64,000 bases of DNA from Solirubrobacter taibaiensis (lineage in GTDB: Bacteria; Actinomycetota; Thermoleophilia; Solirubrobacterales; Solirubrobacteraceae): positions 1 through 64,000 of the forward strand of contig JAPDDQ010000030.1 in the NCBI GenBank assembly GCA_027587225.1, in the 5' to 3' direction. The notes beneath the pieces were generated by a model. That model did not search any database and was not told the origin of the DNA. It saw only the letters and a program-made list of their open reading frames with translations. How positions within the stretch are numbered: position 1 is the stretch's first letter; every line of letters starts with the position of its first letter. Made by a program: the position numbers and the translations under genes. Shown piece after piece: positions 6,283 to 15,239 of this stretch.

Positions 6283-8871
6283 ATGGATCGTCGGAACGGG
6301 CGTCGCGCGCTGAGCGCCGCCCTGATCGCGTTGGGCGTACTGGCTGCGCCGGCGCAGGCGGCACCGGGCGTCTCGGTGTCGTCGCTGAGCTCGCTGCAGG
6401 CGGGCACGACCGCGGGCACGCTGCACGGCACCGTCGTCAACGACACGGGTAAGGCGAAGCGCGCCGCCGTCGCGGTGCGGATCTTCCGCCGCGGCACGAG
6501 CGCTGCCGTCGTCGGCCGCACGTCGGTCAAGGTCGCCGCGCACGGTCGCGCCGACTACAGCGTGAACGTCGCGCTGCCGGCTTCGCTCAAGCGGGGCAAC
6601 TACTACCTCGGCGCGTGTACGTCCTACGGCGTCGGCGGCGGCTCGCTGGGCTGCGCCACCGCGCAGGACGACGTGCTGATCAAGGGCGGTATCCCGGTCC
6701 CCGGCACCGCGAGCGCCACGGCGCGCACCGCGCAGGCCGCCGAGTGCTCCGCCGGCGGCTACACGCTGCAGCCGGCCGGCTCGCGCCTGTACCCGGAGAC
6801 GGGCAACACGGGCTACAAGAGCGTCCACACCGACATCCACCTGGTCTACGACGCGCCCTCGAACCTGTTCCTCGACGGCACCTACGTCGATCTGCAGCAG
6901 CGCGCGACGCAGTGCCTGACGTCGTTCAGCCTCGACTTCGAGCGCACGAACGCCGTCACCAGCACCACGACCCCCGGCCCGAACCTCGCGGTCCAGGAGA
7001 TCACGATCAACGGCGTCCCGGCCACGTACACGTTCAAGCAGCCGACGTTCCCGGGCAACCCGAACGGCCTCGACGATCCGAACCCGCTGGCGCACGCCGC
7101 GTCGAACTCCAACCCGGTCAGCGCGACCAACCCGAACCCGCCGGCGTGCGCGCCGGTCGGCACGTCCGCCGCGCTGCAGGGCGCGCAGTGCCCCGCAACC
7201 AAGCTCGTGATCACGCCGTCCGCGCCGATCCCGGCCGGCGCGGACTTCAAGGTCCAGATCAAGTACGTCGGCCGCCCCGGCGTGCACGTCGACGGTGACG
7301 GCGCCACCGAGGGCTGGTTCCGCAACAACACGCCCGTCGGCGACGGCGGCTTCATGACCACCGAGCCGGTCGGCTCGATGGCCTGGATGCCGCTCAACAA
7401 CCACCCGACGGTCAAGCCGACGTACGAGTTCTGGAGCACCACCAACTGGGACTCGACCACCGGCACCGGCCGCACGGCGATCTCCAACGGCCGCCTGGTC
7501 GGCTTCACCGACAACGCGACCGACCCGCAGTTCCCGGCCAACGCCGCCAGCCCCAACGGCGGCTCGCGCACGTGGCACTGGAAGTCCCCGGAGCCGATCG
7601 CGAACTACCTGGTCGAGAACTCCATCGGCAACTACGAGATGGTCGAGCGCGTGTCGCCCAGCGGCACGATCTACTACACCGCTCAGGCCGCCGGGATCAC
7701 CGCCGCCCGCAAGGCGACGAACCTGGCGATCATGAACACGCACGAGGACATCACGAACTTCCAGATCCCGTTCAACGGGCCGTTCCCGTTCTCGACCAAC
7801 GGCGTCGTCATCGGCCTGCCGAGCGTGAGCTTCGCCGAGGAGATGCAGACGAAGATCACGTTCCCGGGCGGCTCGATCAGCGTCGGCACGTTCCACCACG
7901 AGAACATGCATCAGTGGTGGGGCGACAACGTCTCCGAGGACGTCTACGAGCGCACCTTCTTCAAGGAGGGCTACGCCGACCTGTCCGAGGGCTACAACAC
8001 CGCGCGCACCGCGGCCACCGCCGCGGGCGGCATGGGCACGCCCGCGGGTGACGCGGCGTTCGAGACCAGCCTCGCGAACCGCTTCAACACCACCTACAAC
8101 TCGACGAGCGCGAACAACTGGAACGTCGCGCCGTCGAAGCCGACCAACGCGAACCTGTTCGGCTCGCAGACCTACACGCGCTCCGGCCGCTCCTACATCG
8201 CGCTGCGCGCGATCCTGGGCGCCGCCAACTTCACGAGCGCGTCGAAGGAGATCCAGACGACCTACGGCGGCAGCTCGATCACGCAGCCGCAGCAGATCGC
8301 GATCTACAAGAAGTGGCTGCCGAACCAGTCCCCGGCCTGCAAGAACAAGCTCGACGTGTTCTTCCAGCAGTGGTGGGACACCGCCTACAGCGGCTCCCCC
8401 GCGGCCGGCAACAAGCCGCAGATCACGGGTCCCGGCCTGGCCGGCCCCGGCTTCTACGACGCCACGGGCGGCTGCGCGCCGTACGGCGTCGACGTGCCCG
8501 GCGGCGCCGGTGCGGAGGTCCCCGCGACCCTCGCCCTGACGCTCGGCCCGGCCGCCACGTTCGGCACGTTCGCGCCGGGTGTGGCCAACACCTACACGGC
8601 GTCCACCACGGCGACCGTCATCTCGACGGCCGGCGAGGCGACGCTGTCCGCGGCCGACCTGAGCGCGAACAAGCCCGGCTACCTGGTCAACGGCGCGTTC
8701 TCGCTGCCGAAGCCGCTCGGCGGCCTCGGCGTGCTCAAGACCTACTCGGCGCCGGTCAGCAACGACATCGTGCCGGTCACGTTCACGCAGGCGATCGCCG
8801 CGACCGACGCGCTGCGGACGGGGGCGTACTCGAAGACGCTCACGTTCACGCTCAGCACGACGACGCCTTAG
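6283..8871 (+). CDS. Secreted M1-family-like zinc metallopeptidase
   Basis: An 862-residue exported gluzincin peptidase. An N-terminal signal peptide (basic start, hydrophobic core to about residue 26, cleavage near AQAAPG) precedes an unrecognised beta-rich region. The zinc site is HENMH (539-543), followed 18 residues later by the third ligand in FFKEGYADL (Glu 562), the HExxH-x18-E spacing of family M1. The usual GAMEN exopeptidase motif is replaced by FAEEMQ (about 521-526), so aminopeptidase specificity is uncertain. The C-terminal 200 residues are Ala/Thr-rich and probably form an immunoglobulin-like domain. It stands alone between unrelated genes. Confidence 0.85.
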   Translation: MDRRNGRRALSAALIALGVLAAPAQAAPGVSVSSLSSLQAGTTAGTLHGTVVNDTGKAKRAAVAVRIFRRGTSAAVVGRTSVKVAAHGRADYSVNVALPASLKRGNYYLGACTSYGVGGGSLGCATAQDDVLIKGGIPVPGTASATARTAQAAECSAGGYTLQPAGSRLYPETGNTGYKSVHTDIHLVYDAPSNLFLDGTYVDLQQRATQCLTSFSLDFERTNAVTSTTTPGPNLAVQEITINGVPATYTFKQPTFPGNPNGLDDPNPLAHAASNSNPVSATNPNPPACAPVGTSAALQGAQCPATKLVITPSAPIPAGADFKVQIKYVGRPGVHVDGDGATEGWFRNNTPVGDGGFMTTEPVGSMAWMPLNNHPTVKPTYEFWSTTNWDSTTGTGRTAISNGRLVGFTDNATDPQFPANAASPNGGSRTWHWKSPEPIANYLVENSIGNYEMVERVSPSGTIYYTAQAAGITAARKATNLAIMNTHEDITNFQIPFNGPFPFSTNGVVIGLPSVSFAEEMQTKITFPGGSISVGTFHHENMHQWWGDNVSEDVYERTFFKEGYADLSEGYNTARTAATAAGGMGTPAGDAAFETSLANRFNTTYNSTSANNWNVAPSKPTNANLFGSQTYTRSGRSYIALRAILGAANFTSASKEIQTTYGGSSITQPQQIAIYKKWLPNQSPACKNKLDVFFQQWWDTAYSGSPAAGNKPQITGPGLAGPGFYDATGGCAPYGVDVPGGAGAEVPATLALTLGPAATFGTFAPGVANTYTASTTATVISTAGEATLSAADLSANKPGYLVNGAFSLPKPLGGLGVLKTYSAPVSNDIVPVTFTQAIAATDALRTGAYSKTLTFTLSTTTP

Positions 8872-8905
8872 GTAACTGGTAGGCCGCCCCGATACCCTCG
8901 GCTGA

Positions 8906-9601
8906 ATGAGCGAGGACGGGGCGGCCCTGCCGCGCGACGCGGCAGACCCGCAGCCCGTGTTGCCGTGGGAGGGCAAGGCCAAGCCGGCCGACAAGTTCCT
9001 GCTCGGCGCGATCATGCTCAGCGGGCTCTACCTGCTGGTGCTGATGCCGCTGACGCCGTCGCTGCTGGCGCACCCCTACATCCTGGTGCTGCTCAAGGGC
9101 TCGGCGTCCGGCATGGTCACGCTCGGCGGGATGGTGCGGATCGGGGAAGCGTCGCTGCCGCTGGTGGTCCTCGTCTCGATCCCCGGCATGATGATGTTCG
9201 ACTGGCTCTACTGGTGGGCCGGCCGGCGCTGGGGCAAACGCGCGATCGACGTCTTCATCGGCAATCACCCGAAGGCCGAGAAGCGCGCCGCGAAGCTCGA
9301 GCGACTCACCCGCCGGTTCGGCTGGGCGGCGATCATCATCGCCTACTTCCAGCCCGTTCCGAACGTGCTCATCTACGCCGCCGCAGGCTGGACGCGGATG
9401 CGCTGGTGGGTCTTCCTGCTGTTGGACGCGATCGGCTCCGGGTTGTGGATCGCGCTCTGCATCGGGCTGGGCTACGCGGTCGGCCAGGACGCCGTGGACA
9501 TCGCGAAGGCGATCTCCCGCTACGGCCTGTACCTCGGCCTCGGGCTGATCGTCGTGGTGTTCGTGCGTCAGTTCTACGTGGCGTCGCGCAACACGCGCTA
9601 A
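8906..9601 (+). CDS. DedA/VTT-domain membrane protein
   Basis: A 231-residue protein with about five hydrophobic segments. The region FGWAAIIIAYFQPVP ... AAGWTRMRWWVFLLLDAIGS ... GLGYAVG corresponds to the VTT (DedA, SNARE-associated) domain. The family flips undecaprenyl phosphate or phospholipids across the membrane. The usual Arg in the F-x-RF-x-P-x-x-R block is not conserved here, so the function may differ. It is convergent with the HPt gene, the two stop codons touching at 9598-9601. Confidence 0.7.
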   Translation: MSEDGAALPRDAADPQPVLPWEGKAKPADKFLLGAIMLSGLYLLVLMPLTPSLLAHPYILVLLKGSASGMVTLGGMVRIGEASLPLVVLVSIPGMMMFDWLYWWAGRRWGKRAIDVFIGNHPKAEKRAAKLERLTRRFGWAAIIIAYFQPVPNVLIYAAAGWTRMRWWVFLLLDAIGSGLWIALCIGLGYAVGQDAVDIAKAISRYGLYLGLGLIVVVFVRQFYVASRNTR

Positions 9602-9897
9602 TCGGCCTCGACCGCGGCGCGCAGGGTCGCGGCCGCCGCGGACACGGCCGCGCAGTCACCGGCCTCCAGCGCCGTCTCGGCGGTCCGGGCCGCCTCGGAG
9701 GCCTCCGGGCGCCCGAACGTGCCCAGCGTGCCAACCAGCGTGTGCGCCTGTCGTAGGGCCTCATCGCGCTCGGGTTGCGCCAGGTCGGCGGAGACCGCGG
9801 CCTCCAGCGCGTCGACGCGCGCGAGCAGTCGCGGGCGCGCGTTGGCCCACATCGCGGCGATCACGGCCTGCAGCTCATCCGTCTCCTGCATTGCCAC
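9598..9897 (-). CDS. Stand-alone histidine phosphotransfer (HPt) domain protein
   Basis: A 99-residue all-helical protein. The segment LRQAHTLVGTLGTFGRPE (about 48-65) matches the HPt phospho-acceptor motif, with His about residue 52 followed by a small-residue-rich helix. It should shuttle phosphoryl groups between receiver domains. It is divergent from a GAF-PAS histidine kinase and a single-domain receiver gene (9936-12070), so the three probably make one phosphorelay although HPt is on the other strand. Start is GTG 9897 or ATG 9891; no clear ribosome site decides. Confidence 0.75.
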   Translation of the reverse strand: MAMQETDELQAVIAAMWANARPRLLARVDALEAAVSADLAQPERDEALRQAHTLVGTLGTFGRPEASEAARTAETALEAGDCAAVSAAAATLRAAVEAD

Positions 9898-9920
9898 GGA
9901 TGGTAGGCGGGTACACGAGT

Positions 9921-9927
9921 AAGGTGA
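9921..9927 (+). promoter_or_regulatory. Ribosome binding site deciding the TTG start of the sensor kinase
   Basis: AAGGTGA lies eight bases before TTG 9936, an almost ideal Shine-Dalgarno sequence. Alternative upstream starts (TTG 9891, ATG 9900, GTG 9924) have none. The protein alignment also begins naturally at this TTG. Confidence 0.65.
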
Positions 9928-9935
9928 CGGCGACT

Positions 9936-11711
9936 TTGGAGGCAGATCGTCTCAGTGCTCTTCACGCGCTGAACATCCTCGACACCCCACCGGAAGAGCG
10001 GTTCGACCGGCTCACGCGGATCGCCTCGGCGGCGTTCGACACGCCGATCGCCCTGGTGACCCTCGTCGACGCGGAGCGGCAGTGGTTCAAGGCCTGCGTC
10101 GGCCTGGACGGAAGCGAGGACGATCGCGCGGTGTCGTTCTGCTCGATCGCGATCGAGACGCCACAGCCTCTGGTGATCCCCGACACGCTCCTCGACCCGC
10201 GCGTCGCGGACATGCGGGTCGTGACCGGTCCGCCCTACCTGCGCTTCTACGCCGGCGTGCCGATCACGACGGCGACCGGCTTCCGCGTCGGCACCGTGTG
10301 CATCGCCGACATCCGCCCGCGCGAGCTCGGCGCGGCTGAGATCGCCATGCTGCGTGACCTCGCGCGGATCGCCGAGGACGAGCTCAACCACAAGGACCTC
10401 TCCGAGGCGCTCGCCGCCTGGCGCGTGAGCGAGCAGCGTTTCCGCGCCGTGTTCTATGAGACGGCCATCGGCATGACGATGGTCGACACCAGCGGCCGGA
10501 TCGTCGACGCGAACACGGCGTTCGCGGCCATGATGCAGATCCCGGTCGGCGAGCTGCGCGGCGTCCCGATCAACGCCATCACGCATCCGGCCGACCGTGA
10601 GGAGGCGGACGCCGAGAAGCTGTTCGGCGGTCCCGGGGTCGGCTACCGGCGCGAGAAGCGCTTCGTGCGTCCGGACGGCACGTGGTTCTGGGGCGCGGTC
10701 ACCGCGTCGATGCTGCGCGACCGTGATGGCCGTCCCGACGTCGGGATCGGGATGGTCGAGGACATCAGCGAGCGCAAGGAGATCGAGCGCCTCAAGGACG
10801 AGCTCGTATCGGTCGTCGGTCACGAGTTGCGCACACCGCTCACCTCCATCCGCGGGTCGCTCGGTCTGCTCGAGGCGGGCATCGCGGGCGAGTTGCCCGG
10901 CGAGGCCGCCGACATGGTCCGGATCGCGCGCGAGAACGCCGAACGGCTGACACGGCTGGTCGAGGAGACGCTCGACCTCGAACGCCTGCACGCGGGCCGG
11001 GTGGAGCTCGAGGTCCGCAGCGTCACGCCGGTCGAGCTGCTCGCGAGCAGCGCCCAGGTCGTGCAGCCCGTCGCCGACGCGGCGGGCGTGGAGCTGACCT
11101 GGGAGGCGCCGACCGACCTGGAGCTGTTCGTCGATCCCGACCGGATCGTGCAGGCCGTCGTGAACCTCGTCGCCAACGCGATCAAGTTCTCACCGCGCGG
11201 CGCGACCGTGCGGACGATGGTCAAGGCGCACGGCGCCAACGTGCTCCTGTCCGTGATGGACGAGGGCCGCGGGATCCCGCCCGACCAGCTCGAGGCGATC
11301 TTCGAGCGCTTCCGCCAGGTCGACGCGTCCGATCACCGCGAGAAGGGCGGGACGGGCCTCGGTCTGCCGATCTCGCGCGCGATCATCGAGCAGCACGCGG
11401 GCCGGATCTGGGCCGAGAGCGAGCCCGGCGCGGGCGCGACGTTCCGCATCACGCTCCCGCTCCCGCAGGGCAAGCCGGCCGTCGCCGTCTACGACCGCCG
11501 CGCGCCGCGGCGCGAACAGCTCGCCCGCGCGGTGCGCCGCCTCGGCCGCCGCGTGACGACCTTCGACGATCCGGATCAGCTGGTCGAGGCGGACGGGTTC
11601 GCGCTCGTGCTCGTCGCCGGCGCCGGGCTCGACGACGTCGACGCGGGCCTGCCGGTGGTGCTGGTCGATGTCGAGAACCTCGACGCGTCGGTGGCTGAGG
11701 CGCTCGCATGA
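9936..11711 (+). CDS. GAF-PAS sensor histidine kinase with C-terminal receiver-like tail
   Basis: A soluble 591-residue histidine kinase with no membrane segment. A GAF domain (about 15-155) opens with LHALNILDTPPEERFDRLTR, a very common start for such kinases. A PAS/PAC domain (about 165-285) includes the YRREKRFVRPDGTWFWG block. HisKA carries the phospho-acceptor in VGHELRTPLTS (His about 296), and the ATPase domain has NLVANAIKF, DEGRGIP and GTGLGLPIS. The last 80 residues look like a degenerate receiver fold without acceptor Asp. The stop overlaps the receiver gene by ATGA. It is likely a light, redox or small-molecule sensor in the cytosol; the signal is unknown. Confidence 0.88.
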   Translation: MEADRLSALHALNILDTPPEERFDRLTRIASAAFDTPIALVTLVDAERQWFKACVGLDGSEDDRAVSFCSIAIETPQPLVIPDTLLDPRVADMRVVTGPPYLRFYAGVPITTATGFRVGTVCIADIRPRELGAAEIAMLRDLARIAEDELNHKDLSEALAAWRVSEQRFRAVFYETAIGMTMVDTSGRIVDANTAFAAMMQIPVGELRGVPINAITHPADREEADAEKLFGGPGVGYRREKRFVRPDGTWFWGAVTASMLRDRDGRPDVGIGMVEDISERKEIERLKDELVSVVGHELRTPLTSIRGSLGLLEAGIAGELPGEAADMVRIARENAERLTRLVEETLDLERLHAGRVELEVRSVTPVELLASSAQVVQPVADAAGVELTWEAPTDLELFVDPDRIVQAVVNLVANAIKFSPRGATVRTMVKAHGANVLLSVMDEGRGIPPDQLEAIFERFRQVDASDHREKGGTGLGLPISRAIIEQHAGRIWAESEPGAGATFRITLPLPQGKPAVAVYDRRAPRREQLARAVRRLGRRVTTFDDPDQLVEADGFALVLVAGAGLDDVDAGLPVVLVDVENLDASVAEALA

Positions 11712-12070
11712 GCACCGGGCGCCTGCTGCTCGTCGACGACGAGCCGGACATCCGCGCGATCGCGAAGATGTCGCTGGAGCGGGTCGGCGGCTGGGAGGTG
11801 ACCGCGGCCGGATCGGCGGCGGAGGCGCTGGTGGCCGTGCAGAGCGCTGCGCCCGACGTCGTGCTGCTCGACGTGATGATGCCCGACGTCGACGGCCCGG
11901 AGGTCTACGCGCAACTGCGCCCGCTGCTCGGCGAGGCGGTGCCCATCATCTTCCTCACGGCCAAGGACGAGCACGAGCGACTGCTCGCGCTCGGCGCGGC
12001 GGGCGTGATCGCGAAACCGTTCGACCCGATCTCGCTGCCGCGCGAGGTCGCGGCGATCACGGCTCGCTGA
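11708..12070 (+). CDS. Single-domain response regulator (CheY-like receiver)
   Basis: A 120-residue receiver with the acidic pair in LLVDDEPD (7-14), phospho-acceptor Asp 55 in VVLLDVMMPDVDG, the Thr switch in FLTAKD and the conserved Lys in IAKPFD. There is no output domain, so it signals by protein contact or passes phosphate on, probably to the HPt protein encoded at 9598-9897. It overlaps the kinase gene by ATGA and is convergent with fumarylacetoacetase, overlapping its 3' end by 14 bases. Confidence 0.9.
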   Translation: MSTGRLLLVDDEPDIRAIAKMSLERVGGWEVTAAGSAAEALVAVQSAAPDVVLLDVMMPDVDGPEVYAQLRPLLGEAVPIIFLTAKDEHERLLALGAAGVIAKPFDPISLPREVAAITAR

Positions 12071-13106
12071 CGATCGTCCCGCGCACCGCGCCGAGCTCGA
12101 TCGTGCCCGCGCGGCCGCGCAGCGTGACGGTGTCGCCGTCGGCGAGGTAGCCGGTGCCCGCTTCGAGCAGGCAGCCGTGGGTGCCGGGCTCGGCGCCGGA
12201 GATCGTGCCGGAGGCGAACAGGTCGCCGGGGCGCACCGCCGCCCCGTTGACGGTCGCGTGCGCGAGCTGCTGGGGGAACGTCCAGTACAGGCCTCGGGCG
12301 TTGCCTTGCGTGATGAGGACGCCGTTGACGTCGACTTCGAGCGCGATGTCGAGCGCCCAGTCGCCGCTGGTCCGGAGATAGCCGTCCGGCTCCGGGTCCT
12401 GCTCGCGGGCGGGCACGAGGTAGGGCTCGAGCGCGGCCAACGGCGTGACCCAGGCCGAGATCGAGGTCGCGAACGACTTGCCCAGGAACGGGCCGAGCGG
12501 TCGGTACTCGAAGCGCTGGATGTCCCGCGCGCTCCAGTCGTTGACGAGCACGAACCCGAAGACGTGGTCGCGCACCTCGCCGGCGCCGATCGGGCGTCCG
12601 AGGTGCTTGCCCGGGCCCGTGACGAACCCGAGCTCGAGCTCGAAGTCCAGCTCCTCCGTGGGGCCGTAGCTCGGCCGGAGCCCGTGCGGACGCACGATCT
12701 CGGTGCCGGAGACCACGATCGAGCCCGCGCGGCCGTGGTAGCCGATCGGCAACGCCTTCCAGGCGGGTGGGAGCGGGTCGTCCGGGCGGAACTTGCGCCC
12801 GACGTTCGTGGCGTGCTCGATCGAGGAGTAGAAGTCCACGTAGTCGCCGACCGCGAGCGGCAGCTCGGGCTCGTAGATCGCGTCGAGCGTTGCGGTCCCG
12901 GCCTCGAGCACGCGCGTGACCTTCTCGCGCACGTCCTCCCACGCGGGGCGCCCGAGCGCGAGGAAACGGTTCAGCGTGGGGCAGTCGAAGACGGGCGGGA
13001 GCCCGGGCACGGTGCTCAGATCGAGCACGTGGTCCTCGTAGCGGACGACGCAATGGCCGTCGACGACGCCGTAGGGCAGATGGTCGAGCCCGAAGCCGCT
13101 GTTCAT
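12057..13106 (-). CDS. fahA: Fumarylacetoacetase
   Basis: A 349-residue FAH-family hydrolase that cleaves 4-fumarylacetoacetate to fumarate and acetoacetate, the last step of tyrosine/homogentisate breakdown. Recognisable blocks are FGLDHLPYG at the N-terminus, DFYSSIEHATNVG (His of the active site), PIGYHGRAGSIVVSGT, LDFELELGFVTGPG (metal-binding Glu residues) and VNDWSARDIQ. It is somewhat shorter than the about 400-420 residues common in the family, mostly at the N-terminus. No homogentisate dioxygenase or maleylacetoacetate isomerase is adjacent. It follows a GNAT gene with a one-base stop/start overlap (TAATG). Confidence 0.9.
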   Translation of the reverse strand: MNSGFGLDHLPYGVVDGHCVVRYEDHVLDLSTVPGLPPVFDCPTLNRFLALGRPAWEDVREKVTRVLEAGTATLDAIYEPELPLAVGDYVDFYSSIEHATNVGRKFRPDDPLPPAWKALPIGYHGRAGSIVVSGTEIVRPHGLRPSYGPTEELDFELELGFVTGPGKHLGRPIGAGEVRDHVFGFVLVNDWSARDIQRFEYRPLGPFLGKSFATSISAWVTPLAALEPYLVPAREQDPEPDGYLRTSGDWALDIALEVDVNGVLITQGNARGLYWTFPQQLAHATVNGAAVRPGDLFASGTISGAEPGTHGCLLEAGTGYLADGDTVTLRGRAGTIELGAVRGTIVSEP

Positions 13107-13750
13107 TAGAGCTCCACCGCGATCTCGATGACGCTGCCGTCACGGCTGGTGATGGTGACCTCGCCGAGCCGGCCGAAGAGCTTGAGCATGGCCACATTGT
13201 CGGCAAACAAGAGCGCCGTGAAACGGCGGATGCCACCGGCGGTCGCGCGGTCGCGCAGGCGTCGGAGCAATTTGTCGCCGAGCCCGCGCCCTTGCCAGGC
13301 GTCGGCGACCGTCAGCGCCGCCTCCGCGATGTGCGGATGCTCGCTGTCGCGCACGTAGCGGGCCACGCCGACCGCCTTGCGCGAGCTGGCGTCGAGCGCG
13401 CCGATGGCCTCGTGGTCGACATGGTCGATCTCGGTGAAGAACGCCAGCTCCTGCAGGTTGAGCGCCGGCCGTGAAGCGAGGAACCGCGTGCGCACCGATT
13501 CGGGCGAGAGATCGCTGAAGCCGGTGACGAACAACGGCTTGTCGTCGGGCCGGACGGCACGGATGAGCACCTCCGACCCGTCGGCGAGCAGCACGTGCTC
13601 GACCGTGTCCTCCCGCGCGAGTCCGCGTTCATACGCCGCCGCGGCGGCCTCGGCCTCCTCCTCGGTGTCGTGGCGGGAAACCGGCGCCGCCTCGCCCCGG
13701 ATGCGCACGAAGTACCCGCCCGCGGGGCTCGGCTCGACGAAGCAGCGCAC
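13106..13750 (-). CDS. GNAT-family N-acetyltransferase
   Basis: A 214-residue protein. An N-terminal segment of about 50 residues (FVEPSPAGGYFVRI...EEEAEAAAAAYERGL) precedes a GNAT domain with the acetyl-CoA loop in ADAWQGRGLGDKLLRRL and the following FTALLFADNVAMLKLFGRLG. Domains of this kind also occur fused to acyl-CoA synthetases as protein lysine acetyltransferases, so lysine acetylation is possible but unproven. I chose GTG 13750 because it begins just before recognisable protein; longer versions overlap the divergent secreted-protein gene and read Arg/Ser-rich. Confidence 0.78.
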   Translation of the reverse strand: MRCFVEPSPAGGYFVRIRGEAAPVSRHDTEEEAEAAAAAYERGLAREDTVEHVLLADGSEVLIRAVRPDDKPLFVTGFSDLSPESVRTRFLASRPALNLQELAFFTEIDHVDHEAIGALDASSRKAVGVARYVRDSEHPHIAEAALTVADAWQGRGLGDKLLRRLRDRATAGGIRRFTALLFADNVAMLKLFGRLGEVTITSRDGSVIEIAVEL

Positions 13751-13817
13751 GGCGTAGGAGGGTAGGACCGCCGACCGGTTTGCCCGAAGAGATACCCGTC
13801 CACCCGTCCAGACGGAC

Positions 13818-15239
13818 TTGACACGGGCGGGTGCGCTGCAAGACCATCGCGGAGGTTTGGTCACACGTGGCGGCATTCGGTTTTTGGTCACAGCCGCCCT
13901 CGTGGGCGTCGCTGCCTGCTTGACACCCGCATCCGCGGGTGCGCAGATCGACGGCACACCGCTGAATGTGGTGGCCGACGGCTTCGGCTCGATCCAGATC
14001 CGCCAGGACGGAGTCGTCCCCGGGCTGTTCTATGACCCGGACGAGAACCCGGGCCACGCGGGGCTGGAGATCAAGGAGGGCGGGAGCTATTACCCGCTCG
14101 AAGCCGGCTTCGAGCGCGTGCCCGGCCGCACCAACCTCACGCCCCCGGCGCTCGCCGACGGCGGCGCGACCAAGACGCTGTCGAGCGTCTACAGGGTCGG
14201 CCCGAACCTGCAGGTCACCGAGACCATCACCTACACGGACAACGTCCCGCAGGTGAACATCCGCTACGGGATCGAGAACGTCTCGGCGGCGCCGACCTCA
14301 CTGCGCGCCGGTGCGCTCGCGGACCTCTACGTCGGCGGCAACGACGCCAGCTACGGGGCGATCGCCGCCGCACCGCCGCGCTTCATCGGCGGGCGCGAGG
14401 AGACGACCGGGCTCGTCTACGGCCTGCAGGAGGTCACGCCCTGGCGTGCCTACCAGGAGGGTGACTTCGAGGCCGTCTTCGGGAACTTCGGCGCCGACGG
14501 CCTGCTGAACACGATCGACTCCGCGGCGCCCGACAACGGCGTCGGCGTGGAGTTCGCGGTAGACAACCTGCAGCCCGGCGAGCGCCGTGACATCGACGTG
14601 CGCTGGCTGCTGGCCGCCCCGGCCCCGCCCGGCACCGTCACGCCGAGCGCGCCGGGCGGCAACGGCAACCCCGGCGCCGCCGCGCCGGTGATCGAGCAGC
14701 TGCCGCCGCCGGTCACGGGCAAGACGGTCAACGTCAGCGTGCGCAAGGGCCGCATCTTCATCAAGATCCCGCCGTCGAAGAAGTTCATCGAGCTCAAGGG
14801 CGCGCTGCAGATCCCGGTGGGCGCGACGATCGACGCGACCAAGGGCCGCGTGAACCTCGTGTCCACCACGGGCTCGGGCGCCGAGACACAGCTGGCGTGG
14901 TTCTACGACGGCATCTTCAAGATCGGCCAGACGCGCGGCGCCAAGCCGATCACCGACCTCGCCCTGGCCGAGGTGCTCGCGAAGTGCCCGAAGGCCAAGG
15001 GCAAGGCAAGCGCGGCGGCCAAGAAGAAGACGCGCAAGCTGTGGGGTGAGGGCAAGGGCGCGTTCCGCACCACCGGCAAGTTCAGCTCTGCCACCGTGCG
15101 GGGCACCAAGTGGGTCGTGACCGACCGCTGCGACGGCACCCTGACGCGGGTCACGCAGGGCTCCATCCTCGTGCGCGACTTCAAGCGCAAGCGCAACGTG
15201 GTGGTCAGGGCCGGGAAGCAGTACCTGGCGCGCCGCTAG
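13818..15239 (+). CDS. Secreted protein with C-terminal FecR-like domain
   Basis: A 473-residue exported protein. The signal peptide has its hydrophobic core at FLVTAALVGVAACL and probable cleavage after ASAGA. A middle domain of about 230 residues has beta-rich character and no recognised family. A Pro/Gly-rich linker leads to a basic C-terminal domain containing AKKKTRKLWGEGKGAFRTTG and GTKWVVTDRCDGTLTRVTQG, with two Cys. I recognise this C-terminal unit as a FecR-like repeat common on secreted proteins of Solirubrobacterales (recall, not search). The start is uncertain: TTG 13818 has no ribosome site, and TTG 13857 has GGAGG only one base upstream. Its stop overlaps the next gene by one base. 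Confidence 0.8.
   Translation: MTRAGALQDHRGGLVTRGGIRFLVTAALVGVAACLTPASAGAQIDGTPLNVVADGFGSIQIRQDGVVPGLFYDPDENPGHAGLEIKEGGSYYPLEAGFERVPGRTNLTPPALADGGATKTLSSVYRVGPNLQVTETITYTDNVPQVNIRYGIENVSAAPTSLRAGALADLYVGGNDASYGAIAAAPPRFIGGREETTGLVYGLQEVTPWRAYQEGDFEAVFGNFGADGLLNTIDSAAPDNGVGVEFAVDNLQPGERRDIDVRWLLAAPAPPGTVTPSAPGGNGNPGAAAPVIEQLPPPVTGKTVNVSVRKGRIFIKIPPSKKFIELKGALQIPVGATIDATKGRVNLVSTTGSGAETQLAWFYDGIFKIGQTRGAKPITDLALAEVLAKCPKAKGKASAAAKKKTRKLWGEGKGAFRTTGKFSSATVRGTKWVVTDRCDGTLTRVTQGSILVRDFKRKRNVVVRAGKQYLARR

Noticed and set aside
6274-9015. A 913-codon open frame antisense to the peptidase
   Set aside because: Same low-complexity Arg/Gly/Val composition; the plus-strand frame has a signal peptide and a complete zinc site.
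9891-9935. TTG 9891, ATG 9900 or GTG 9924 as start of the GAF-PAS kinase
   Set aside because: None has a ribosome site, while TTG 9936 has AAGGTGA at eight bases and matches the usual family N-terminus.
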